Origin: Limnanthes douglasii subsp. nivea
Lineage: Eukaryota; Streptophyta; Magnoliopsida; Brassicales; Limnanthaceae
Direction of reading: 5' to 3'
DNA: 64,000 bases
Assembly: GCA_036936605.1 (NCBI GenBank)
Contig: JAUPFV010000001.1
Coordinates: forward strand, 73,861,910 to 73,925,909
The position numbers were made by a program, and so were the translations under genes. Below, one piece after another: positions 56,801 through 64,000 of the stretch; positions within the stretch are counted from its first letter, which is position 1; each line of letters starts with the position of its first letter. The notes below the pieces were generated by a model. The model did no database searches and was not told the DNA's origin. It saw nothing but the letters and a program-made list of their open reading frames with translations.

Positions 56801-57003
56801 AGATGGGAGTGGCAATTACATCTGCGTTTAACTGCATACTCCATTTTGTTGGGGTATTCCGAAATATGGATGTCGGCTTCACTTTTCTTCCGCTAAGAGG
56901 TGCACCTCCTCCGATGCCAAACCGGTTGGAAATCAGATTGGGTTGGGTCAACACCAACCATTTCGTGAACGTAAGTATTCATACAAGGGTAATTCATACA
57001 AGG
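50704..57003 (+). repeat. Tandem duplication, two units of 3,150 bp
   Basis: Unit 1 is 50,704-53,853 and unit 2 is 53,854-57,003. They are almost identical: the coding part shows only about five amino-acid changes (for example GGRLQ/GGRSQ, LVNA/LVKA, NGMM/NGIM, LANE/LADE, VKQK/VKKK). The junction shares GTA with both outer edges, a microhomology expected for replication slippage or end joining. The breakpoints lie in the first and last introns of the transposase gene. Confidence 0.95.
53821..54339 (+). other. Predicted new intron made by the duplication, with hairpin cluster 2
   Basis: It starts with the last-intron donor (GTAAGTATTC) of copy 1 and ends with the first-intron acceptor (CATGCATAG) of copy 2. 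Splicing would join two exon-2 copies between codons. Its middle (53,870-54,242) is the second copy of the CCGCCGG/CCGGCGG cluster, nearly identical to cluster 1. If not spliced, copy 1 reads into the cluster and ends at 53,997. Confidence 0.6.
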
Positions 57004-57219
57004 GTAATTTTAATTTCAAGAAATTTATTTTATCGTGTTTTCGTTTTGTAGCTTGGGATTAAGGCGGAGGCCCCATGTGCTAGGATACATCCTTGTTGCT
57101 TAAAATTGCGTTCACCGGAAGCTGAAGGTTGGGCATTGCCGATTGCATCTCGTTGCAAGAAATACGAAGACCTTAAAAATAATTACCCCGAAGTAACCGA
57201 TTTATCCGCTTTTGCTTGA
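54340..57219 (+). CDS. MULE transposase-SWIM-OTU, second exon-2 copy and last exon (stop-interrupted)
   Basis: Exon 54,340-56,970, intron 56,971-57,051 (GTAAGT..TTTGTAG, 81 bp), last exon 57,052-57,219. The domains are the same as in copy 1: zinc region, DDE, SWIM, AT-hook-like, OTU (Cys near 56,596, His near 56,959). The last exon continues after NHFVN with LGIKAEAPCARIHPCC and WALPIASRCKKYEDL, typical of the end of plant MULE-OTU proteins. This copy has no exon 1 of its own. The same TAG as in copy 1 is present at 55,582, so the stop came before the duplication. Confidence 0.85.
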
Positions 57220-57486
57220 TGACTGATTACTAGACGATTGTAACGAATGTAAAGCTTGGATGGTTTTTATGCTTTTATGGTTTTTATGTTTACAACAATA
57301 ACACTTTTCCATTCTTAAGTAGATCATTGCATTAAAACATTGAAAACATTGCATTAAAACATTGAAAACATTGCATTAAAACACCACACTTTAATTTAAA
57401 GCATTGCATAATTAGAAATACATAAGCACATAACGTAAACCAAATGATAGATAAGCTAACTCCGGGTTAGCATTGCACGTTCAGTT
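57220..57486. other. Intergenic region of the MULE
   Basis: Short, AT-rich, between converging genes. ATTGCATTAAAACATTGAAAAC is repeated nearby (57,325-57,380). Presumed 3' ends of both transcripts. Confidence 0.45.
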
Positions 57487-57930
57487 TTACGGGGTCGGAT
57501 AGTTCATCCCGAATCCATCAGAGTCACTACTTCCCTCGGGAGTTGAGTACGTTTCAACGGCGCTGGCTATTGCATCGGCTATTTCGTTCTCCACCCGCTC
57601 TATCGCTTCCGACACCATCTCCTGCGTAATTGTAGTCTGCAATCCCATGTCGAATACCCTTCGGACTTTGGTTCGGTCTTCCCAAGGAAGTGACTCGATA
57701 TTGAAAGTCACTGTTTTAAGATAAGCTAACCTATCGGCGACTTCTTCGCGGGCACGTGGTCGGGGCATTAAACATCCTGCACACGATGCCTCCCTACCGT
57801 GGTTGAAGAACATTCTGCACAGAACCGCATCGACGAAACCAGGAAACTCCTCTTGCATCGTAGCTTTGACGAAGTCGAATGCGCATAGTAGGCTTGCATC
57901 TTCGTACACATTCCAGCCGGAATCATCCAT
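57487..57930 (-). CDS. Small MULE-carried protein, copy 1 (intact, unknown)
   Basis: ATG at 57,930, 147 codons, no break. I do not recognise the family. Visible: MDDSGWNVYEDASLLCAFDF, a core FVDAVLCRMFFNHGRE, a CAGCLMPRPRAREEVADRL stretch, then KVRRVFDMGLQTTITQEMV, predicted helical, and an acidic Ser-rich tail. Two further copies in this element (58,212-58,520 plus; 58,820-59,219 minus) share the core LCxMxxxxG..R..DEVKAR pattern. A TATAAATA box lies about 40 bp upstream (near 57,970), with E2F-like motifs beyond it. No membrane segment or signal peptide seen. The only copy with an intact frame. Confidence 0.65.
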   Translation of the reverse strand: MDDSGWNVYEDASLLCAFDFVKATMQEEFPGFVDAVLCRMFFNHGREASCAGCLMPRPRAREEVADRLAYLKTVTFNIESLPWEDRTKVRRVFDMGLQTTITQEMVSEAIERVENEIADAIASAVETYSTPEGSSDSDGFGMNYPTP

Positions 57931-57959
57931 TGTTTTAACTTAAGTGTTTAGTTTCATAG

Positions 57960-58211
57960 TCGGGTTACAGTATTTATAGAGTTCATGTATGTGGCTCAAT
58001 CATAAAAATAGTGAGCGGGAAATGGTGTTGTTTTCCCCCCTTATTATTTGTTTATTGGCGGGAGTATCATTAGGTAGGTGTTTGAATTTGACAGGAAATT
58101 AAAAACGGCGGGACTTATTTTGGCGGGAGTTTATGTGGCAAAGTATTTGGCGGGAGTTTAATATCTATAAAATAAATGTCCTGCCCACACAACAAGATAA
58201 ACCCTAAAATA
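57960..58211. promoter_or_regulatory. Divergent promoter with repeated E2F-like motifs
   Basis: It lies between small-gene copies 1 and 2. Motifs ATTGGCGGGAG (58,054), ACGGCGGGA (58,105), TTTGGCGGGAG (58,118) and TTTGGCGGGAG (58,145), three of which fit the E2F consensus WTTSSCSS. TATA boxes: TATAAATA on the minus side near 57,970, and CTATAAAATA on the plus side near 58,165. E2F factors drive S-phase genes; use here is inference. Confidence 0.5.
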
Positions 58212-58520
58212 ATGTGTCTCTGGAACGAGTTAGAAGATCAATATCTGATTAAAGCATCAATCGAACTTGGTAACACTCACATAGAAGAGGGGCGTAAAGC
58301 GTATTGAGAGGCATTGCTATGCCAAATGTACTTATTATACGGGAGGGATGGTGTCGAACCGCCAAAAATTTCAAGGCGTGTTGATGAGGTGAAGGCCAGG
58401 TGGTCAGTCCTACTCACACACCACCGCCATCCGGTTTCTGGCCTCACCGAATTAGAACGTCGTGTTGCGAGTAACGTCCTACTCACACACCACCGCCATC
58501 CGCATACAGGAAATGAGTGA
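58212..58520 (+). pseudogene. Small MULE-carried protein, copy 2 (one stop)
   Basis: ATG 58,212 (MCLWNELEDQYLIKASIELG), TGA at 58,305-58,307 in frame, continuing EALLCQMYLLYGRDGVEPPK and RRVDEVKARWSVL to a stop at 58,518. The pattern matches copies 1 and 3. The end is altered: CTACTCACACACCACCGCC occurs twice (near 58,409 and 58,480), a 71-bp spaced duplication. The function is unknown. Confidence 0.55.
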
Positions 58521-58819
58521 TTAACTTGATAGTGCATGTTTGTATCGGTTTGTATTTCGGTTTAATTTTCTTTAGATGAATGTATGTTCAATTGTATGAG
58601 GTTGAGGTTTAATGAATGAATATCCTTACAAGAATGTATGCTCAACTCAAATACGGTGCTATGTAAAATACGGTAACATTGAACAACAACTAGAAACCCA
58701 AACATAACAACTTAACATTACATAAACAACTTAACACATATGATAAAAACATAACAAGTTACAACAACATTATGCAACATAAATTATAAAAACACGTTCG
58801 AATACGACAGATTGCACTA
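58521..58819. other. Spacer between small-gene copies 2 and 3
   Basis: AT-rich, no gene recognised; the genes on either side converge. Confidence 0.4.
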
Positions 58820-59219
58820 TTAGTAGTGGTAACGCAAGCTGTGTAAAACATCGTCGCCATCCTCCCTTGCCATAACCATATCCTCCACATATGCTACCAT
58901 ATCCCTAGTGATATAGTCGCAGACGGTCATGTCCCAGACCTTTACCGCCTCCTATTTAATTCTTCACGGCATGAACAACAACTTCGTGAGGGGCTGCACA
59001 AAGAGGTACCGTGCCTTGATTTCGTCACGGTTGCGCACAACGACACCTCCAGTTTCTAAATAGCCGTAGTTGTAATACATATGACACAAAACCCTTTCAA
59101 AAAATGCATCACTCCTATCTTCACCCAACTCGGCCCGGGAATCCTTGACTGCTACAAGCATATAGTAGTCTTCATTAGCGGTAAACTCTATTTGTTTCTA
59201 AGTGTTTGATGGATGCCAT
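58820..59219 (-). pseudogene. Small MULE-carried protein, copy 3 (frame shift and stops)
   Basis: Minus strand, ATG at 59,219 (MASIKHLETNR), with a one-base frame change near 59,185. It then reads EFTANEDYYMLVAVKDSRAE, FFERVLCHMYYNYGYLETGG, RNRDEIKARYLFVQPL, a stop near 58,964, and beyond it EAVKVWDMTVCDYITRDMVA, matching RRVFDMGLQTTITQEMV of copy 1. So it is homologous along almost its whole length. It ends at TAA 58,820. A TATAAATATA box and TTGGCGGGA motifs (59,262 and 59,295) lie upstream, as for copies 1 and 2. Confidence 0.6.
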
Positions 59220-59319
59220 GTTGCTCGTTAACACTTGTATATTTATAATGGAAGTATATCGTTGGCGGGAGAGTCATATGGCGCGAATTATTTTTTGGCG
59301 GGGGCAATAATTGTATTAG

Positions 59320-59775
59320 GTCCCCGCCGGTCCATGACTTCTCACCAGCCGGTTCACCAAATAAAATACTTCAGAAAGGTTTTAAAAAAAATTAAAGCCC
59401 CACCCCGCCGGGGCGGAATTTTCACCCCGGCGGGTGACAACTTCCCCGGCGGGGAGGAAATGTCCCCGCCGGCGCCGAATTTTCACACCGGCGGGCCGGT
59501 GACCCATCCTCAAAAAACATTGAGGATGGGTTGAGGATGAGTCCCCCGCCGGTTGACATATATTCAACCGCCGGTTGACAATGTCCCCGGCGGTTGAATA
59601 TGTGTCAACCGGCGGGGTGATCGAGTGGAAATTTCTGAATTTCCACTCGATGTCAACCGGCGGGGTTACGGACTATCCCCGCCGGTTGACAATTCCACCC
59701 GCCGGCGGAGTAATTTTCATCCGCCGGGGAAGTATTCACCCGGCGGGTGAAAATTGTTGACCCGGCGGGGAAGGG
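59320..59775. repeat. GC-rich hairpin cluster 3
   Basis: Dense CCGCCGG/CCGGCGG array with very long hairpins. 59,544-59,574 and 59,587-59,617 form 31-bp arms with one mismatch and a 12-nt loop. 59,502-59,513 and 59,520-59,531 form a 12-bp perfect pair. 59,620-59,633 and 59,638-59,651 form a 14-bp perfect pair with a 4-nt loop. The open frames found in it have Pro/Ala/Gly-rich composition and are by-products of the repeat. Confidence 0.92.
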
Positions 59776-60050
59776 GTTATTTTGTTTTAAAAAAAGAGAG
59801 AAACTTATAACATGTTTTTTATTGGAACTTACTTTGGTTGAAACTATAACATGTTTTGCTTGTTTAAGACTAGAATGTGAGTGGGTATATTGAATTAGAT
59901 AACTTAAATTAAACGGCAAGAACGAACTTTAATTAAACAAACACAAAGTTTTCTTAACTTCAAACTAAAATACAACAACAAAGTTACGGTTTTTAAAAAA
60001 CAAAGCTAACCCAAATGTCAACAAGTTAAAACGTAAGGTAATGTTCACAA
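59776..60050. other. AT-rich spacer downstream of the PMD gene
   Basis: No gene recognised. Presumed 3' flank of the minus-strand PMD gene. Confidence 0.4.
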
Positions 60051-62016
60051 CTAGAACAACAAGCATATAAAAAATCCAAGCATAATGATAAGAAGCCACG
60101 GTGCGGTAAGCTCCATAACCTTCCTCCCAAAAGCCACTATCTCGTCATTCGAGTCGTCTAACGGCCGAATACGATTAATCGTATTCACCACATCGACCGC
60201 CGACGTCTCCGTAAGAATCCGAGGTGTGATATTAAACCACCCATACTTCTTCACGTACGCCTTGTACTGGGGGGACGCGGTGTGAGTACTCCCTTCCAGA
60301 GGCCTCGAATACCTATCGATCACGTATAGGTGCTCCCTCCAGTTCGTCCAATGCCTAACCTGAACCGGATACCGAAGATGGTCTCCTCTACCAAGACCGG
60401 TTCTAGCAACGAGGGGGTCGAGCGGCTTTTCTTGGATCCAACCGAACTGGCGCATCACTCGGTCGGGGTGATATGCCTCGCTCACCATCATTAAGCGAAT
60501 AGGGTTTCGGTACAACCCTATTGCCTGCTCTGGCCATACCTCACGGACATCCTCGTAAGGTCGGAAAATAACCTACAAAAAAAATTATTTACTCGTCAAA
60601 CATTTTATATAAAGTAGATGTATCTAAGTAAACGTAAAGAAGATAACTTACATCCCTTTCTCCTTGAGCCGCAAGGATGTCACGGTAGTACGGCTTCCCC
60701 CGAGCTAATGATACCAGGATCTTTTTCGGCAACCACGCCAGCATCTTCGGATCCGTCGGGCTATAACCACTGTTCACTGGCGCGCGGAAGACGGGGAAGT
60801 GGTCATATACCTAACACTCGAACAAGGCCGAGAAGCCGACCAAGGTCTTCAAGGAGTGCTTCGAGATGCCTCCCAAACTCTTGTACAGCCACACCAACGC
60901 ACAAGTCCCCCATGCGTACTCACCAACCTTCTCTAAGTCCTCGAGATGGTGGAGAAAATCGCACTGGATGTTCTTCTGGCTCGTGTTGGTGAAGATAGTA
61001 CACCCGAGGAAGAACAAGATATATGCCCGAGCTGCTGCCTCCTTCATCTCCGGAGTGCATGCGGCATTGGAATCTAAGTACGCTTCCCCTGAGAATGTGG
61101 TCCTAAGCCATCGGAGGCCGAATCCGCTCACGTCATGCGCCTCCATTTCCTGCTGCACATCAGCAGCCGAAACTCCCAACAGCTCCCCATACCGTGCGTA
61201 CGTCGCCTCTAGCGGATCAGGCCTATCGAGGTCAATAATTCTTCCCTCAACCGGGAGGCCCGTAATCAAATACACGTCGTCCAGTGTTAGAGTCATCTCC
61301 CCAAAGGAGAACTGGAACGTGTTGGTCTCCTGGTGCCACCTCTCACCGAAGACCTCCGCCAACTGGACGTGATTGTTGAACCTCGGTAAATGCCGCATCA
61401 AGGGCCAAAATGGTGTCTCCTCCAGGTAAGCCCTAACCCCCAGTTGTTTGCTAAGGTCCCACTGACCAAGCAAACCATATTTCGACTGCACCGTAATGCC
61501 CGAGCGCGCCTGTAAAAAAATTCAAAAATAACTACAATGTTACAAAATGAATTTAACTAATAAAAAAAATAATAAATTAATTAACTTACATCGTTTTTGA
61601 AAGCGTAGTACGCCTCGTGCTGCGCATACTCGGGGAAGAGAAACACACTATTTTGGGATAGAAAAAGATTTTTCCATCCCTCCGCATCGGTGGGAGGCCC
61701 TTCGGCACGGACCTCTCTTCGAGGTGGTGGAAATGGCACCTCCGTTTCCTCCTCCTCCGTATCCTCCTCCTCCGTATCCTCCTCCTCCTCGTCCACTAGG
61801 GCACGCCGCGGTCGGATGAGGATCACCTCTCGTGGAGGAGAAGATCGTCGATGGGGGGCATCCCTTGTGGCATCGAATTTCCGATGCCGCAACGGTCGCT
61901 CGGTCGGGTCCTCGCGCTCCTCGTGCACCTCGCGGTGGGGGCGAACATGCTCTGTCCGATCCCCACGTTCCGGCCTAGCGGCGACCACCGGCCGTCGGCT
62001 ACTACCTTCACCCTTT
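60051..62016 (-). CDS. Plant mobile domain (PMD, aminotransferase-like) protein of the MULE, one stop
   Basis: Exons on the minus strand: 61,590-62,016 (start uncertain), intron 61,510-61,589, 60,652-61,509, intron 60,573-60,651, 60,051-60,572. Both introns are GT..AG, about 80 bp, between codons. The first exon gives a charged Arg/Glu-rich region with an acidic repeat (DEEEEDTEEEDTEEEE). The PMD follows: TPFWPLMRHLPRFNNHVQLA, ERWHQETNTFQFSFGEMTLT, LDDVYLITGLPVEG, then YDHFPVF, GYSPTDPKMLAW and RPYEDVREVWP, HPDRVMRQFGWIQ. The C-terminus holds a hydrophobic APWLLIIMLGFFICLLF segment. TAG at 60,811-60,813 replaces the Trp expected before VYDHFP. An ATG-bearing first exon may lie at 62,579-62,595 (MGKGK). 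PMD proteins occur both in transposons and as host genes in silencing. Confidence 0.8.
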
Positions 62017-62129
62017 CTTGGTTAGGCGTTCTGCTTCGTGTTGTCTGCAAAACATTAAGAGAAAAAAGTTAGAAGAACATAAAAAATATACATAAAAATA
62101 TACACAAAAAGTTAGACGAACAGGTCTTC

Positions 62130-62356
62130 CCCGCCGGTTAAGGTATTTTCACCCGACGGGTGAAAATTAAATTAATTAATTTTGAGTTTTCACCCGCCGG
62201 GTGAATCGGGCTCCACCCGGCGGGGACCAAGAACACCTGGGTTTTCCCAGGTTCCCCCGCCGGGTGAATAACCTAAAACCCGGCGGGGATTATGAACACC
62301 TGCAAAAAAATGGTTCCCCCGCCGGGTTACCACCAACTGACCCGGCGGGGGAACCT
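62130..62356. repeat. GC-rich hairpin cluster 4
   Basis: The same motif as clusters 1-3. 62,312-62,327 and 62,340-62,355 form 16-bp perfect arms with a 12-nt loop. An ACCTGGG..CCCAGGT pair lies near 62,237. It sits in the predicted first intron of the PMD gene. Confidence 0.9.
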
Positions 62357-62876
62357 CGATACAGCCATTGACGACTTCTCAAAAGCTCCAAAATCTACCT
62401 AAATCAGCCACAAACAACCTAACCTAGCATACCCTAGCATAACTAGACAACTATAAACAACATGATAAGCAAATATAACACCAAATCAGCCACAAACAAA
62501 CCTAACCTAGCATCCAAATCAAAAAACCTAACCTAAACCAAATATAGAAAGAAAGTACATTCAAGAGTAAAAACTTACTCTTTTCCTTTGCCCATTGTAG
62601 TTCTTGACTTGTTGTTGATGTGTAGAGATCTTCGGATTTGAATTTGGGGCTGATTTTGCAAGATTGCAAAAGTTTGGAGTTTGGAGAGGTTTTAGGGTTT
62701 TGGGGCTGATTTTGGGTTGGGGCTGTTTTAGAAGTGGGAATGGTTAGTGTTTAGGGTTTTGACTTAGTAAAAAACTGAAGGGTTTTTTGGGTATTAGTTT
62801 GGGGCTACTTAAATTTTTGATGGGTATGGTTAAAATTGGGGCTGGTTAGCCAATTGGCCCCCAATTTAGCCATACC
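62357..62876. other. Right-hand end of the MULE
   Basis: Includes the possible first exon and promoter of the PMD gene (ATG at 62,593-62,595, donor GTAAGT at 62,578). GGGTATGGTTAAAATTGGGG at 62,822 is a second, inverted copy of the terminal motif, giving a small hairpin with the outer end. No other gene seen. Confidence 0.5.
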
Positions 62877-62929
62877 CTTTATAATATTTACAAAGAAACC
62901 GCGGTTTTTTACAAATAAATCGTTGTTTC

Positions 62930-63143
62930 GCAGTCCTGCCGGTTTGCAGTCCTAATGGTTGCGGTCCTGCCGGTTTACGGTCCTTCCGGTTTACTCCTTA
63001 TGCGGTCCTGCCGGTTTGCGGTCCTAATGGTTTGCAGTCCTGCCGGTTTGCGGTCCTAATGGACCAGTTTCGCAGTTAAACCGCCAGTTCATAAACAGAT
63101 TGCCAGCTTTGAACCGCGGTTCCAGAACCATTTGCCACTACGA
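62930..63143. repeat. Right subterminal array and terminal repeat of the hAT
   Basis: About seven degenerate GCGGTCCTGCCGGTTTG or CCTAATGGTTTG units, ending in GGACCAGTTTCGCAGTTAAAC and the TIR (complement TCGTAGTGGCAAATGG). It is very similar to, and in the same direction as, the array at the left end. Confidence 0.85.
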
Positions 63144-63151
63144 GGTACACA

Positions 63152-64000
63152 CATTGAACTTATCTTAGTGGATTGACCAACACTGATTCGTAATTGCTTC
63201 CATTAAAATAAAATAAAAATTAATTTTAAATTTTTATCATTTATTTTTTCTTTAAATCTCCTTAACCGTTTCTTTTCTCCTTTATCTTTTCAAATCGAAA
63301 TATATTTTGATTTGAAAATTCTTGTTTCCACCGTTAGCACCAATATTAATTTTAAATTCATTAGAATCTCTAAAACATAGTGTCGATATCATTCATTTGC
63401 ATTTCAACTCTCTTAGTTAGTAGGTGGTATTTTGTTCTTTTGTTAAATGTAACTCTTACCTGCTTTTTGTGATTGTTGATTTGTTGTTTATGAATATGTT
63501 CTTTTTTACCGTGAAACTGCGGTTATTTCTATGACATTTTAGAGTTTATGAATCTACAAAACAATCAAAATAGAATCAAGTAGGAGTATCAAAGGTCCGA
63601 CGATTGTTAGTCAACATGTATGGTGGTTGAAATGTATTTTTTTTCTATATATAGGTTTGGGTGTGAAACCCTAGTACCAAATGCGAAAAATTCAATGTAC
63701 GAGAATAAAAAATGAAAAATGCAAAACCTTAAGTATAGGAAATGAAAAAATAAGGACATGCAAATGCGAACTTCCAAATGAAGGTAAAATGAAATGTGAA
63801 AAAAAAAATTAATTTTTTTAAAAAAATTCATAAATGTGAAATGTGAAACTAAAGTTTAAAGAAAATTTAATATACAAAACTAGGATTAAATGAAATGCGA
63901 ATGTGAAATAAGGGTTAAATTTGCAAACAAATATTATTATTTTTTATGTAAGTTTGAAATGTGAAACACGAATTAAAGATAAATGTCTAATATGAGATAA
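63152..64000. other. AT-rich spacer right of the hAT
   Basis: No gene recognised. From about 63,660 to the end, GAAATGYGAA-like strings recur at irregular spacing (more than ten times), which looks like a decayed simple repeat. It continues past the window edge. Confidence 0.45.

Larger units (their letters stand above)
50195..62877. mobile_element. Large composite Mutator-like element (12.7 kb)
   Basis: Perfect 9-bp duplication TTTATAATA on both sides (50,186-50,194 and 62,878-62,886), the hallmark length for Mutator-like elements. Short inverted ends: both begin GGGTATGGCTAAATT reading inward and match at 20 of the first 22 bases; beyond that they differ. Contents: a transposase-SWIM-OTU gene with a tandem 3,150-bp internal duplication, a plant-mobile-domain gene on the other strand, three copies of a small unknown gene, and four clusters of GC-rich hairpins. 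It is inserted in the right-hand part of the hAT. Without the duplication it would be about 9.5 kb. Confidence 0.93.
33432..63143 (+). mobile_element. hAT DNA transposon, 29.7 kb including two nested elements
   Basis: Flanked by a perfect 8-bp duplication GGTACACA (33,424-33,431 and 63,144-63,151). The terminal inverted repeats are TAGTGGTGGCAAACGG on the left and TCGTAGTGGCAAATGG reading inward from the right, 13 of 16 identical. It encodes a BED-finger hAT transposase on the plus strand (36,859-49,503, split by element C) and a second gene on the minus strand (34,434-35,952). Taking out element C and the MULE leaves about 6.5 kb, a reasonable size for an autonomous hAT. Both genes are now broken. 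The 8-bp TSD and the TIR-like ends fit the hAT superfamily and agree with the transposase. Confidence 0.92.

Noticed and set aside
59235..59760. Pro/Ala/Gly-rich open frames on both strands
   Set aside because: By-products of the GC-rich hairpin cluster.
60618..61372. Plus-strand open frames over the PMD gene
   Set aside because: Shadows; the minus strand has the conserved domain and matching splice sites.
61690..62025. Ser-rich plus-strand open frame (SSSSVSSSSVSS)
   Set aside because: Complement of the acidic Glu-rich repeat in the PMD gene first exon.

Overview
The window is a plant nuclear repeat region. It has plant Ty3/gypsy elements of the Tat type, a Mutator-like element (MULE) with an OTU protease domain, plant-mobile-domain (PMD) coding sequence, hAT elements and a LINE, in an AT-rich background with small GT..AG introns. 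I see no intact host gene, tRNA or rRNA. A dicot seems likely; the species cannot be told from sequence alone.

Layout. 1-3,400 is old AT-rich DNA with a Ty1/copia RNase H relic, a short tandem repeat and a probable SINE. 3,400-9,650 holds very degraded gag and antisense-ORF relics of Tat-like elements. Element A (9,660-18,117, minus strand, TSD AATCC) is a deleted Tat-lineage Ty3/gypsy element. 18,780-30,710 is a LINE relic, split by element B (19,531-27,552, plus, TSD ATGGC) and by an 858-bp non-autonomous hAT element (28,775-29,632, TSD CTCAAGTT). 33,432-63,143 is a hAT element (TSD GGTACACA) that has been split twice: by element C (37,613-48,133, plus, TSD GAATG), which sits inside the hAT transposase, and by a 12.7-kb MULE (50,195-62,877, 9-bp TSD TTTATAATA) near its right end. 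The rest is AT-rich spacer.

Elements A, B and C are one family. Each has LTRs, a PBS beginning TGGCGACC, gag-protease-RT-RNaseH-second RNaseH-integrase, then a long antisense ORF with its own intron and promoter-like motifs. In B and C an in-frame UAG, in a context close to known leaky stops, separates protease from reverse transcriptase.

The MULE is the most unusual part. It carries (i) a transposase-SWIM-OTU gene whose central exon is tandemly duplicated as a 3,150-bp unit, with breakpoints in the two flanking introns, so that exon 1 - exon 2 - exon 2' - exon 3 could still splice in frame; (ii) a PMD gene with short introns; (iii) three paralogues of a small protein family I do not recognise, each with a TATA box and E2F-like motifs; and (iv) four clusters of GC-rich CCGCCGG/CCGGCGG inverted repeats that form long hairpins in its introns and spacers. 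The hAT element is also bipartite: a transposase gene and a divergent gene resembling the putative plant transposon protein family share a promoter region with two TGACGTCA palindromes and a long hairpin.

Domain calls are from reading translations by eye; no database search was run.
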